Part shown: piece after piece, positions 35,035 to 43,786 of the stretch
Layout of the letters: each line of letters opens with the position of its first letter
Numbering within the stretch: position 1 is the first letter of the stretch
Origin: Dissulfuribacter thermophilus
GTDB lineage: Bacteria; Desulfobacterota; Dissulfuribacteria; Dissulfuribacterales; Dissulfuribacteraceae
Length of the DNA stretch: 64,000 nt
Reading direction: 5' to 3'
Assembly (NCBI RefSeq): GCF_001687335.1
Contig: NZ_MAGO01000003.1
Span: 1-64,000 of the forward strand
Notes under the pieces: generated by a model
The model's database searches: none
The model's input: only the letters and a program-made list of their open reading frames with translations
Told to the model about the DNA's origin: nothing
Program-made: the position numbers and the translations under genes

Positions 35035-36713
35035 TTTTTTCGGCGCCTTAACTTTTCCCATGTATCCTTTAGCGTCACAATTCTATTAAATACCAATTGA
35101 TCTTGCCGTGAATCTTTCGAGTCAAGGCAGAAATATCCCTGACGTTCAAACTGATAACGTTCGCCAACTTTGGCATTGGCAAGCCCTGGCTCAAGCTTAC
35201 AGCCTTTTAAAACCACCAGTGATTCAGGATTTAAGAACTCTGTAAAGTGTGGCCCACCTTTCCCCCTGTCTGGATTTGGATCTTTAAACAGCCTGTCATA
35301 TAGCCTTACTTCTGCGTCAACAGCATGGGCCTGGGAGACCCAGTGGAGCGTTGCCTTTACCTTTCTGCCATCTGGGGCATTACCACCTTTAGTCTCTGGG
35401 TCATAAATACATCTCAGCTCTACAACCTTACCTGATGAATCTTTGATGACGTCAACACACTTTATAAAATATGCATATCTAAGTCTAACTTCCCTACCTG
35501 GAGCAAGCCTATAAAATTTCTTGGGTGGATCTTCCATAAAATCTGTCTCTTCGATGTAGATAACCTTAGAAAATGGCACTAGCCTGGTGCCCTGATCAGG
35601 GTCTTCTGGATTGTTTATACATTCAAGTTCTTCTGTCTTTCCATCTGGATAATTTTCAATAACCACCTTTAGTGGTCTTAGGACTCCCATTACCCTAGGT
35701 GCAGTCTTGTTAAGTTCCTCTCTAATGCAGTGTTCGAGAAGGGCTATGTCAACGACACTATCCCTTTTGGCCACCCCTATCCTCTTACAAAATTCTCTGA
35801 TGGCAGATGGGGGAATGCCTCTTCTCCTGAGTCCTGAAATCGTGGGCATCCTTGGATCATCCCAGCCATCCACAAAGCCTTTCTCCACGAGCTCCTTGAG
35901 CTTTCTTTTACTCATTACTGTGTAGCTTAGATTTAATCTCGCAAACTCAATCTGTTGAGGATGGCAAGGGACCTCGAGTTCATCCAGTATCCAATCATAA
36001 AGGGGTCTATGGTCCTCAAATTCCAGAGTACATATTGAGTGAGTTATTCCCTCTATTGAATCTGAAAGGCAATGGGCAAAATCATAAGTAGGATAAATAC
36101 ACCACTTGTCACCTGTCCTGTGATGTGGGACGTGCAGTATTCTATAAAGTACTGGATCCCTCATGTTGATATTTCCTGAGGCCATATCGATCTTGGCCCT
36201 AAGCACCCTTTCTCCTTCCTTAAATTCGCCTTTTCTCATCCTTTCAAAGAGATCTAAATTCTCTTCTACACTCCTGTTTCTATATGGACTTTCTTTTCCT
36301 GGTTCAGTGAGGGTGCCTCTATATTGTCTGATCTCCTCTGGACTAAGATCACATACATATGCTTTTCCACGTTTTATGAGTTCTACTGCATATTCATAGA
36401 GTCTTTCAAAATAGTCAGATGCAAAATAAAGATGCTCTCCCCAATCATAGCCGAGCCAGCGCACATCTTCTTTTATTGATTCAACAAATTCCTCTTCCTC
36501 TTTAGTAGGATTTGTATCATCAAATCTTAGGTGGCACCTACCGCCAAATTCCTCGGCTAGGCCAAAGTTGAGCACGATACTCTTGGCATGGCCAATATGT
36601 AAATAACCATTTGGCTCAGGAGGAAATCTTGTAATGACTGTCTTGTGTTTACCAGTTGAGAGATCATGCTCAATTATATCTTTTATAAAATTAGGTGGCA
36701 CCTTATCTTTCAT
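35025..36713 (-). CDS. glnS: Glutaminyl-tRNA synthetase
   Basis: GlnS charges tRNA-Gln directly with glutamine. The class I motifs are [16 protein letters not shown] and VMSKRKL. Two beta-barrel anticodon-binding domains follow ([19 protein letters not shown]-type block [20 protein letters not shown]). At 562 residues it is the usual bacterial size. The last sense codon and the TAA stop are supplied by the terminal repeat of element copy C, so the native C-terminus has been altered by a residue or more. Presence beside gltX means Gln-tRNA need not be made by amidation. Confidence 0.96.
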   Translation of the reverse strand: MKDKVPPNFIKDIIEHDLSTGKHKTVITRFPPEPNGYLHIGHAKSIVLNFGLAEEFGGRCHLRFDDTNPTKEEEEFVESIKEDVRWLGYDWGEHLYFASDYFERLYEYAVELIKRGKAYVCDLSPEEIRQYRGTLTEPGKESPYRNRSVEENLDLFERMRKGEFKEGERVLRAKIDMASGNINMRDPVLYRILHVPHHRTGDKWCIYPTYDFAHCLSDSIEGITHSICTLEFEDHRPLYDWILDELEVPCHPQQIEFARLNLSYTVMSKRKLKELVEKGFVDGWDDPRMPTISGLRRRGIPPSAIREFCKRIGVAKRDSVVDIALLEHCIREELNKTAPRVMGVLRPLKVVIENYPDGKTEELECINNPEDPDQGTRLVPFSKVIYIEETDFMEDPPKKFYRLAPGREVRLRYAYFIKCVDVIKDSSGKVVELRCIYDPETKGGNAPDGRKVKATLHWVSQAHAVDAEVRLYDRLFKDPNPDRGKGGPHFTEFLNPESLVVLKGCKLEPGLANAKVGERYQFERQGYFCLDSKDSRQDQLVFNRIVTLKDTWEKLRRRKNSS

Positions 36714-36950
36714 GGCTTGAGAACTCCATTATTTATTAATTATTGAATAGTTATTAAGTTATTATTAAGTAGTTGTTATATTCGCTATTCATTGCACAGT
36801 GTCATTTCCTACTTAGCCAACTATCTGAAGTTTAAAACACCTTGTTGCACTTCTATAATGACCAAATATTTTTCTCCCTTCACAGAGAGTCAAGGAGGTA
36901 ATAGTGCACACAATAACAAAACAACTACCTAATAACAACTTAATAACTTT
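36714..36950. repeat. Large imperfect inverted repeat upstream of glnS
   Basis: Positions 36751-36778 and 36919-36946 are reverse complements at 25 of 28 bases, separated by 140 nt; the whole unit spans 196 bp. The ends do not resemble the 255-bp element and no target duplication is recognised. It lies between the sat-operon terminator and glnS, so it is either a leader structure of glnS or a second kind of palindromic element. Confidence 0.5.
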
Positions 36951-36984
36951 AAAAAGCCGCTCTAAGATAATAGAGCGGCTTTTT
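36951..36984 (-). terminator. Intrinsic terminator of the sat operon
   Basis: AAAAAGCCGCTCT (36951-36963) pairs with 36972-36984 around 8 nt, with A and T runs on the two sides, so it can act in either direction. It lies 30 nt past the end of the small gene that follows sat. Confidence 0.85.
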
Positions 36985-37013
36985 CCTCAAAAAGCTATGT
37001 TCTTTTTAATGGA

Positions 37014-37370
37014 TTAATCAATTTCAGGAGCTGGCAGGAACTCTGATTCCTTTGCAGCAAGCTCTTTAATTTCATCAGATTTTGCAAGAACTGCTTCGAC
37101 TACGTCATCACCAAGGGACTTTTTCTCTGCCACCTGGTTGAAGAGCTCACGCAAAAAGGCAACAGGAACATCGGTGATAGCGTTCCTTGAGTCGGTTCTT
37201 GCTGTATCAAATGTTTCGAGAACTTTGTTCTTGGTCTCTTCAGAGACGTGTACCTCCACGAGCTTGAGCTCGCCAGCAAACCTGTATTTGATATTATCTT
37301 CAAGGCCAGTGCCCTTTAGCTTGGCCATACGATTTTCATCCAGAAGGACATCTATGAAATAATCTGCCAT
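37014..37370 (-). CDS. Conserved-looking small protein downstream of sat
   Basis: This 118-residue acidic, soluble protein starts MADYFIDVLLDENRMAKLKG. No family is recognised. It lies 28 nt after sat with an AGGAGG site before its ATG, and a strong terminator follows it, so it forms a two-gene operon with sat. A role linked to sulfate activation or sulfur metabolism is only inferred from position. It has no cysteines and no membrane segment. Confidence 0.75.
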   Translation of the reverse strand: MADYFIDVLLDENRMAKLKGTGLEDNIKYRFAGELKLVEVHVSEETKNKVLETFDTARTDSRNAITDVPVAFLRELFNQVAEKKSLGDDVVEAVLAKSDEIKELAAKESEFLPAPEID

Positions 37371-37398
37371 TTTCTTACCTCCTTACAAACATTCTATT

Positions 37399-38757
37399 TT
37401 AAAGGTCCTTTAAGTCCACTTCCAACTCTTTCTCTTTGTTAATCACGTACTTCTCGTTGCAGAATGGATAACCAAAGTGCTTCCACCACTTCACAACTAC
37501 CTTGAATACCTCAGGACGCATAATGATGCTTGGGGGTTGGACACCCTGTGCAACCATACCGCGGAGGAAGCTTCCGCTGAGCTTCTCACGCTCGTGACCA
37601 CAGGTCTCGCTGTATGCCATCTCCTTACAGGTTGGGCAGAAGGAGAATTCTCTCATGTTCTGTGGTCTGATCTCGAGTCCATATGGGACGTCAGTTGGTG
37701 GTGCATCAAACCCAAAACTTGGAATCCCTTCATTCCAGAGGATCTGGGTTGACCACTTATCATAGTATTCACCTACTGCTGCATGGTCACGTCCGAACAT
37801 GTGGTGTGTACATCCCATGTTCTGACGAATGATTCCATGGAGGAGGCTCTCCAAGGGGTTACCATAACGCATATCCCAGAGACAGATTGTTGGAAGGTGT
37901 CTTGAATTCTTGATGTAGCCACCGGTGTTGACAGCCTCATGACCTTCGCAGATAGCCTCATCTGGATAGTCACCACGGCGTTTCACACCAATGATAGCAT
38001 TTACAAGAATACCATGGCAGGGTTCAAGGTCACCTGTAAAGGCGGCATTTTTCATTAGGAATTCATGGCCAACGTGTGGCACATTACGGGTCTGGTGGTT
38101 AATGACTGTCCTCCAGCCCCTCTTGTCAAACTCTTCCCTTGCCTTTCTTGGTGGATACCAGAAACGGTCAAAGGGTGGGCGAAATACTGGCTCATTAATG
38201 ATGGTGTACTTACCTGCAAGGACTATTGGATTGAGGCTCTTATAAATAACCCAACCAGGATGTTTTTTATTGAACCTTTCTCTTACAACCTCTGGATTAT
38301 CTTCGGGAGTTCCAAAAGTCTTGTGTGCAAGCTCTTCTGTATCTGAGATCTCCCAGACCTCCTCGATATCAAGGATTGCAAAAGGCTTACCTTTGAGATT
38401 GAGGACAAGCCTGTCACCAGAGCCTACACCAAGCTTCTTGTAATCTTCTTTGCTGATGTCGAAAACAAGTGGATATGGGAAGATCCACTCGTTCAATAGC
38501 CTCCTCTCCTTTAAGATCCTCTCTACTTCGGCCTGGCACATGGAGCCTTCTACGGGACTGAAAAATCCATAGCAGATACTCATAATCTCGCGATAGACAT
38601 TTCTAACTGGAACACCTGTTTCATAATGAAGTGTTGGCTGGATGTCATAGGTGGGGCACCCCTTGATCATCTTCTTCGCACGCTCAGGGTCCCTAACAAC
38701 GCGCTCCACGAGTCTGCCTCCATGAGGCAATGGCCTTTTAATTAAGAAACGTGACAT
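37399..38757 (-). CDS. sat: Sulfate adenylyltransferase (dissimilatory type)
   Basis: Sat interconverts sulfate plus ATP with adenosine-5'-phosphosulfate. It acts first in sulfate reduction, or last in sulfite oxidation and sulfur disproportionation. The active-site motifs are QTRNVPHVGHE and GRDHAAVGEYY. The C-terminal zinc site CPTCKEMAYSETCGH is typical of the homo-oligomeric enzyme of sulfate reducers. At 452 residues no APS-kinase domain is present. A strong AAGGAGGTG site precedes the ATG. The apr and qmo genes often linked to sat are not in this window. Confidence 0.96.
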   Translation of the reverse strand: MSRFLIKRPLPHGGRLVERVVRDPERAKKMIKGCPTYDIQPTLHYETGVPVRNVYREIMSICYGFFSPVEGSMCQAEVERILKERRLLNEWIFPYPLVFDISKEDYKKLGVGSGDRLVLNLKGKPFAILDIEEVWEISDTEELAHKTFGTPEDNPEVVRERFNKKHPGWVIYKSLNPIVLAGKYTIINEPVFRPPFDRFWYPPRKAREEFDKRGWRTVINHQTRNVPHVGHEFLMKNAAFTGDLEPCHGILVNAIIGVKRRGDYPDEAICEGHEAVNTGGYIKNSRHLPTICLWDMRYGNPLESLLHGIIRQNMGCTHHMFGRDHAAVGEYYDKWSTQILWNEGIPSFGFDAPPTDVPYGLEIRPQNMREFSFCPTCKEMAYSETCGHEREKLSGSFLRGMVAQGVQPPSIIMRPEVFKVVVKWWKHFGYPFCNEKYVINKEKELEVDLKDL

Positions 38758-38895
38758 TCGGACACCTCCTTGGTTTTTTAATAAGAATTTCCGCTTAGGA
38801 ATTCGAAAGATAGCACAACAAATCAGCCATTACAAGGGAACAAATTTCGTATATTTTTTATTTTTAATTAAGGAAATAATGTGAAACAAAAAACA

Positions 38896-38920
38896 AAAGG
38901 CCCCAACAAATGGGGCCTTT
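38896..38920 (-). terminator. Intrinsic terminator of the NrfD-like gene
   Basis: AAAGGCCCCA (38896-38905) pairs with 38911-38920 across a 5-nt loop, followed on the minus strand by TGTTTTTTGTTT. It lies 26 nt beyond the stop of the NrfD-like gene and separates it from sat. Confidence 0.85.
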
Positions 38921-38945
38921 ATAAGACTATTAAATGTGAGAAAAT

Positions 38946-40142
38946 TTACTGCTGTTCAGACGAATCAGAAGGAGTATTGAAAACTATTTCACCAAAAAGG
39001 AATAAGGTAAAAGCTAAAGCAATTCCACCAATTAACATCATATTTTCATGAAGAGATGGTACATAACTATAGTATTGTGGAATATTGACTATATTATATT
39101 CATGAAAGTGAGGAATTAGTTGACCAACTATGACAAGATCGTAATATTTAAAGAAGATTCCAACAAGAGTAATCAATCCAGCTGCTGAAAGTGCAGTAAT
39201 ATTTTTGGCCCTTGTACTAACCAAGATCAGCAGTGGTATTACAATGGCAAGAGCAACTTCTCCAAACCAAAAGTTGGTAGAATAGTCACCCTGAACCAAA
39301 TATATCAGGGCCTCAGGATTATGACTTAGAGCGGGATTATAACCCAAATATGCCTTCCAACCTGTAAATACTGCGGCAATACATAAGAGCACCATCATGA
39401 GCTTGCCCACTGCACTAAGCGCCCTTGATTCTCCGCTAGTTGGTTCCTCGCCCTTGACCTTAAAGGCGAACCAATTAAAAAAAAGGATCCCAGCACAACC
39501 GAGAAGGGTGGCATAGGTGAAAAAGTAAAGAGGCATGTACTGTTCCACCCAAAACTGCCTTGAACCAACTAACGACATATCAGCCTTCATGTTAAGATTT
39601 GCTGCACTCACAGCAATTAGCGCAAGCGCTCCAAAGATTCTGGCTGCCTTATAATTTTCCCTGTGGAGCATGAGGAAATTAATCACCATTAAGAGCAAAT
39701 AACTACTATAAATAGTACTCTTCCACCAAATATTTGACTCTGGATGTGGACTCAATACTGCATATATTGGGACTCGCCATGGATTTTCCAGCTCTAGGGA
39801 GATGCTCATTAGGGCACAACTTATGGCAACTATTGCCAAAAGCACTGTCCTTTTTACTATTGGCTTAAAACTCTCAATACCAAAAACCTGGCCTAAAGAA
39901 GCAACTATACAGAGCCCAGTTGATAAACATGCAAAAAATGCGTATCCAGATATAAGGATACCCCATGGTACTTCTCTAGTAGTACCAAATACGTGATCAT
40001 GACCAACAATCATTGCATGAAGAGCAAAGGAAATGCCCACTACAGTTAGAGACGCAAATGCCAACATTAAATATATAGGCAACGGAGAAGTTATATGCCC
40101 TGCAACCCTCGGTTCAATAGGGACAGATGTTGATTTTGACAT
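38946..40142 (-). CDS. NrfD/PsrC-family quinone-interacting membrane protein
   Basis: This polytopic membrane protein of 398 residues has about ten hydrophobic helices and no cofactor-binding cysteines, as in PsrC, DsrP and QrcD subunits that exchange electrons with menaquinone. Landmarks are WGILISGYAFFACLSTGLCI near the start and LENPWRVP. The ATG at 40142 is preceded by AAGGAGGT. A longer reading frame to 40358 is rejected because its extra residues would overlap uvrB's start region. No iron-sulfur or cytochrome partner is adjacent, which is unusual. Its position beside sat suggests a respiratory role. Confidence 0.88.
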   Translation of the reverse strand: MSKSTSVPIEPRVAGHITSPLPIYLMLAFASLTVVGISFALHAMIVGHDHVFGTTREVPWGILISGYAFFACLSTGLCIVASLGQVFGIESFKPIVKRTVLLAIVAISCALMSISLELENPWRVPIYAVLSPHPESNIWWKSTIYSSYLLLMVINFLMLHRENYKAARIFGALALIAVSAANLNMKADMSLVGSRQFWVEQYMPLYFFTYATLLGCAGILFFNWFAFKVKGEEPTSGESRALSAVGKLMMVLLCIAAVFTGWKAYLGYNPALSHNPEALIYLVQGDYSTNFWFGEVALAIVIPLLILVSTRAKNITALSAAGLITLVGIFFKYYDLVIVGQLIPHFHEYNIVNIPQYYSYVPSLHENMMLIGGIALAFTLFLFGEIVFNTPSDSSEQQ

Positions 40143-40304
40143 GGCTGACCTCCTTGATTCTTGTGAATTTTTATTTAAACGATAGCACCTTATTTGTAGA
40201 CATGCAATAAAAAGGAAGCTATTTTTTTGCTGGTTAACTAATTGTAAAAAAAAGCAAAAATTATAATTTTCAATCACTAACACGAAAGGATTTTTTTCAA
40301 AAAA

Positions 40305-42320
40305 ATGGAAAACAATACTTTTAAATTGAAAGCGCCCTTCAGCCCCAGTGGTGATCAACCCAAGGCAATAGAAAAACTATCTCAAGGAGTACTTGCTGGC
40401 AAACGCCACCAGGTACTTTTGGGTGTCACAGGATCTGGTAAGACCTTTACTATGGCCAATATTATAAACAGGTGTGGGAAACCCACCCTAGTCATTGCGC
40501 CAAACAAGACCCTGGCAGCCCAGCTATTTGGAGAACTTAAGGCCCTATTTCCCGAGAATGCAGTGGAATATTTTGTGAGCTACTATGATTACTATCAACC
40601 AGAGGCCTACATTCCCCAATCGGATACCTACATCGAAAAAGATGCTTCTATAAATGAATTTATTGACCGATTAAGACATAGTGCCACAAGGGCAGTACTG
40701 ACTAGACGCGACGTAATCATTGTCGCAAGCGTTTCCTGCATATATGGCCTAGGATCTCCGGAAGAATACGAAGAAATGAACCTTTTTCTAAAAAAAGGGG
40801 ACATTCGTTCAAGGGAAGAGATTATCGATCACCTCGTTTCCATGCTTTACGAAAGGGTGGATCACGACCTTAGAAGGGGTAGCTTTAGGGTTAGGGGAGA
40901 CATTATCGACATTTTCCCCTCCCATGAAGAAAACCGAGTTGTTCGAGTAGAACTATTTGGTGATGAGATAGAAGAAATATTCATAATTGATCCAGTTACT
41001 GGAAAAAGGACCGGGGCCATTCAAAGTGTACTTATTTATCCTACCAGCCACTATGTAACTACAAGGGACAGACTAAAACGCGCCATTAAGACCATAAAGG
41101 CAGAACTCGAAGAACGCCTTCGAGAGCTTAGGAATGAAAAAAAACTCGTAGAGGCCCAGCGTTTGGAAGAAAGGACAAATCTTGATTTGGAGATGCTGGA
41201 AGAATTGGGATACTGTCCCGGCATTGAAAATTATTCAAGGCATTTGTCCGGGAGAAAACCTGGTGACCCACCTCCTACTCTACTTGACTATTTCCCAAAA
41301 GACTTTCTCGTCTTCATTGACGAAAGCCACATTACTGTTCCCCAGATTAGAGGCATGTTTAGAGGCGACAGATCAAGAAAACAGACCCTAGTAGACTACG
41401 GATTCAGGCTACCTTCTGCGCTAGATAACCGTCCTCTAACATTTGAGGAATTCGAAAGCATGGTACCTCAGGTAATATATGTGTCAGCAACCCCAGGCCC
41501 GTATGAACTCCAACAGGCTAGAGGAGAAGTTGTGGAACAAATTATTAGACCCACAGGCCTTTTGGATCCTGAGATGGTGGTAAGGCCAGCTACTAATCAA
41601 GTTGACGATCTTATTGGTGAAATTCAGAAACGACTCAAAAAAAATCACAGGGTCCTTGTCACCACCCTCACTAAACGCATGGCAGAAGAACTTACAGATT
41701 ATTTAAATGACTTGGGTATAAAGGCCAAGTACCTCCATTCAGACATCTCTACCATTGAACGGAGCAAAATTATCCAGGGACTTAGGAGGGGGGATTTTCA
41801 TGTCCTTGTAGGCATAAACCTCTTGAGAGAGGGGCTCGACATGCCCGAGGTATCCCTTGTGGCAGTACTCGATGCAGATAAAGAAGGCTTTTTGAGATCA
41901 GAGCGTTCTCTCATTCAAACAGCAGGACGTGCTGCCAGAAATTCAGAGGGGCTTGTCATACTCTATGGTGATACCATTACTGAATCAATGAAAAAGGCCT
42001 TGGAAGAGACAAAAAGGAGGAGGGCTATTCAAGAACAGTATAATTTAGACCATGGCCTTGTACCCAAAACTATCATGAAATCCCCAAAAGAGGCCCTTGC
42101 AGCCCTTTATGAGACAGAAGAACAGATTACTTCAGAGACTCTGGGCGAAAAGGATACCCTTTATCACGGAACAGATCTGAGTGAAGGAGATTTAAAGAAG
42201 CTTCTGAAGAAAATCGAAAGAGAAATGAAAGAGGCTGCAAAGCAATTGGATTTTGAACGCGCCGCAATTTTAAGGGATCAATTTTTGGAATTAAGAGTCC
42301 GTCTGGAATCAAAAAAATAG
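40305..42320 (+). CDS. uvrB: UvrABC system protein B
   Basis: UvrB is the damage-verification helicase-like subunit of nucleotide excision repair. Walker A is GVTGSGKTF near residue 40, followed by the beta-hairpin [12 protein letters not shown]. Other marks are VIYVSATPG, the helicase motif QTAGRAARN and the C-terminal UVR domain ([20 protein letters not shown]) that binds UvrC. At 671 residues it is complete. It is divergent from the NrfD-like gene with a 162-bp gap. Confidence 0.97.
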   Translation: MENNTFKLKAPFSPSGDQPKAIEKLSQGVLAGKRHQVLLGVTGSGKTFTMANIINRCGKPTLVIAPNKTLAAQLFGELKALFPENAVEYFVSYYDYYQPEAYIPQSDTYIEKDASINEFIDRLRHSATRAVLTRRDVIIVASVSCIYGLGSPEEYEEMNLFLKKGDIRSREEIIDHLVSMLYERVDHDLRRGSFRVRGDIIDIFPSHEENRVVRVELFGDEIEEIFIIDPVTGKRTGAIQSVLIYPTSHYVTTRDRLKRAIKTIKAELEERLRELRNEKKLVEAQRLEERTNLDLEMLEELGYCPGIENYSRHLSGRKPGDPPPTLLDYFPKDFLVFIDESHITVPQIRGMFRGDRSRKQTLVDYGFRLPSALDNRPLTFEEFESMVPQVIYVSATPGPYELQQARGEVVEQIIRPTGLLDPEMVVRPATNQVDDLIGEIQKRLKKNHRVLVTTLTKRMAEELTDYLNDLGIKAKYLHSDISTIERSKIIQGLRRGDFHVLVGINLLREGLDMPEVSLVAVLDADKEGFLRSERSLIQTAGRAARNSEGLVILYGDTITESMKKALEETKRRRAIQEQYNLDHGLVPKTIMKSPKEALAALYETEEQITSETLGEKDTLYHGTDLSEGDLKKLLKKIEREMKEAAKQLDFERAAILRDQFLELRVRLESKK

Positions 42321-42396
42321 CATATTCCAGAAAAATGGAATTTTATTCCAACAATCTGGAAACTTAGGGGAATTTTGCCTTTAATCCTGAACTGCT

Positions 42397-42867
42397 TTAG
42401 CTACTCAATATTTGAACCAGCCTCTCCCTATATTCCTCATGGACTGATGGTGTAAAAGCCAGACCTGCCTCATACCAACCGTCTAAAAAACTTGGCTTTG
42501 TCCACCTGACGCATGCAGTTATATCCATTAATGGCCTTCTATTTTCACCATATAGCCAGAAGTCATAGCATTCCCCCTGTTTCAATGGTTCTGCTAGCAT
42601 AATCCGCATTCCACCAAGACTCATGTCAATTGTAAAACTATTTGGCTGATCTGGTGCCGTCTGCGTTGCACAGGGTATAATTTTCCTTATCCTGTTATAC
42701 TTTCTCCTATCATCTTCTTTTTCTCTGCCAGAATTTTCATACTGCTTATACCTTACACATTCTGAATATCTGCCCAGACAATAAAAATCTTTGTGGATAG
42801 TTAGTGGGATATACATACCGCTATCCGGGATTAGACAAATGTCATCTGCAAAAAATGGGCAATCCAT
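42397..42867 (-). CDS. PilZ-domain protein with a cysteine-rich N-terminus
   Basis: This 156-residue protein has a C-terminal PilZ domain with the c-di-GMP motifs RRKYNRI (RxxxR, about residues 74-80) and DMSLGGMRI (D/NxSxxG). It probably senses c-di-GMP. The N-terminal ~40 residues hold four cysteines (CPFFADDIC ... CLGRYSEC) spaced like a metal or iron-sulfur site. It follows uvrB convergently. A link to the pilus system is possible but not shown. Confidence 0.85.
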   Translation of the reverse strand: MDCPFFADDICLIPDSGMYIPLTIHKDFYCLGRYSECVRYKQYENSGREKEDDRRKYNRIRKIIPCATQTAPDQPNSFTIDMSLGGMRIMLAEPLKQGECYDFWLYGENRRPLMDITACVRWTKPSFLDGWYEAGLAFTPSVHEEYRERLVQILSS

Positions 42868-43623
42868 AATCTTTCCCTCTAATAAAATCTACAATTAAAG
42901 ATATAAAGACCATGCATAAGTTAGTTTATCCTTTTATTTAAAGCTAAAACCGTGCCAAACTATGTTATTATCGACCAATAAAACTGCTGCAGGTTCTCCC
43001 CATAATAGCAGTACCTAGGTGATCCTTTTGGCACGAATGCTTTATAACAATTTTCGCATACCAAACCCTCCATGAAGATTTAGCACTCTATTTCATGTGC
43101 CCCCTATTCTACGGTCCTCACCCACCAGTACTTCGAAGTCACCCATAGAATCAAAAAGTGCTTGAGTATTTTCCCTTATTCGCTGGACATTTGAGTCGAA
43201 GACCTTAATATTTTTTTTGTTGGACGCTGCTCTAAAGCCTCTGACCTCATTACTATCTCCAAAAAGACGACTGACAATTTATCGAACTTTTAAAATTTGT
43301 CCAGTAATATATTAAATCTTAAATGTCTTAGCTTTGCAACACCTATAGGCAGTTAATTCTAATATTAACTACCATGAAACATAACTAGCATTTTTCTATT
43401 AAATTTATCTATATTTTCAATACAAACAAAATAAAAGCGGACTGCAATAAAGTTTAGAAGGATACTTTCATAAATACCATTAATTTATTTTTTATGTAGT
43501 TTGAGATATGTCCTCACCAATTATTAGATCACAAAGAAGGCACTAAAGAAAATTGAAAAGGAATTGAGATAGTGAATTCAAAGATTTTGTTTGTGAGCAT
43601 GCAGGCAAGACAGGTAAAAAAAA
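42868..43623. other. Long intergenic region (756 bp)
   Basis: No intact gene is seen. On the minus strand 43278-43093 is an open stretch of about 61 codons without a start (listed separately). The rest is AT-rich, with a small GTTAAT/ATTAAC hairpin near 43350. Its length is unusual for this gene-dense window. Confidence 0.5.
43093..43278 (-). pseudogene. Possible gene remnant
   Basis: The minus-strand frame reads about 61 codons without a stop and has protein-like composition (NKKNIKVFDSNVQRIRENTQ, then ALFDSMGDFEVLVGEDRRI). It lacks ATG, GTG or TTG at its beginning, where an in-frame TAA stands. It may be the 3' end of a decayed gene. The family is not recognised. Confidence 0.3.
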
Positions 43624-43721
43624 TGGCGGAAGCGCATGGGAATCGAACCCACCCACGAGGCTCCTCACCCCGTGCACCGGATTTGAAGTCCGGGAGGGCC
43701 ACCAGCGCCCTTTCCGCTTCC
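43624..43721 (-). tRNA. selC: Selenocysteine tRNA (anticodon TCA)
   Basis: This 98-nt tRNA-like gene on the minus strand has loop CTTCAAA (anticodon TCA reading UGA), a long variable arm and the extended structure of tRNA-Sec. Acceptor arms GGAAGCG and CGCTTCC pair, and GCCA is encoded at the 3' end. It implies that the organism recodes UGA with SelA, SelB and SelD, which are not in this window. A run of eight T follows the CCA. Confidence 0.95.
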
Positions 43722-43729
43722 AAATAAAA

Positions 43730-43758
43730 TTTTTATATATATTTTGAAAGGCTGTCAA
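43730..43758 (-). promoter_or_regulatory. Promoter candidate for tRNA-Sec
   Basis: On the minus strand TTGACA (43753-43758), a 17-nt spacer and TAAAAA (43730-43735), ending 8 nt before the tRNA 5' end. TATAAA with a 15-nt spacer (43732-43737) is an alternative. Confidence 0.5.
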
Positions 43759-43786
43759 GATATAGCATATGGAGAAAACTTAAAAC

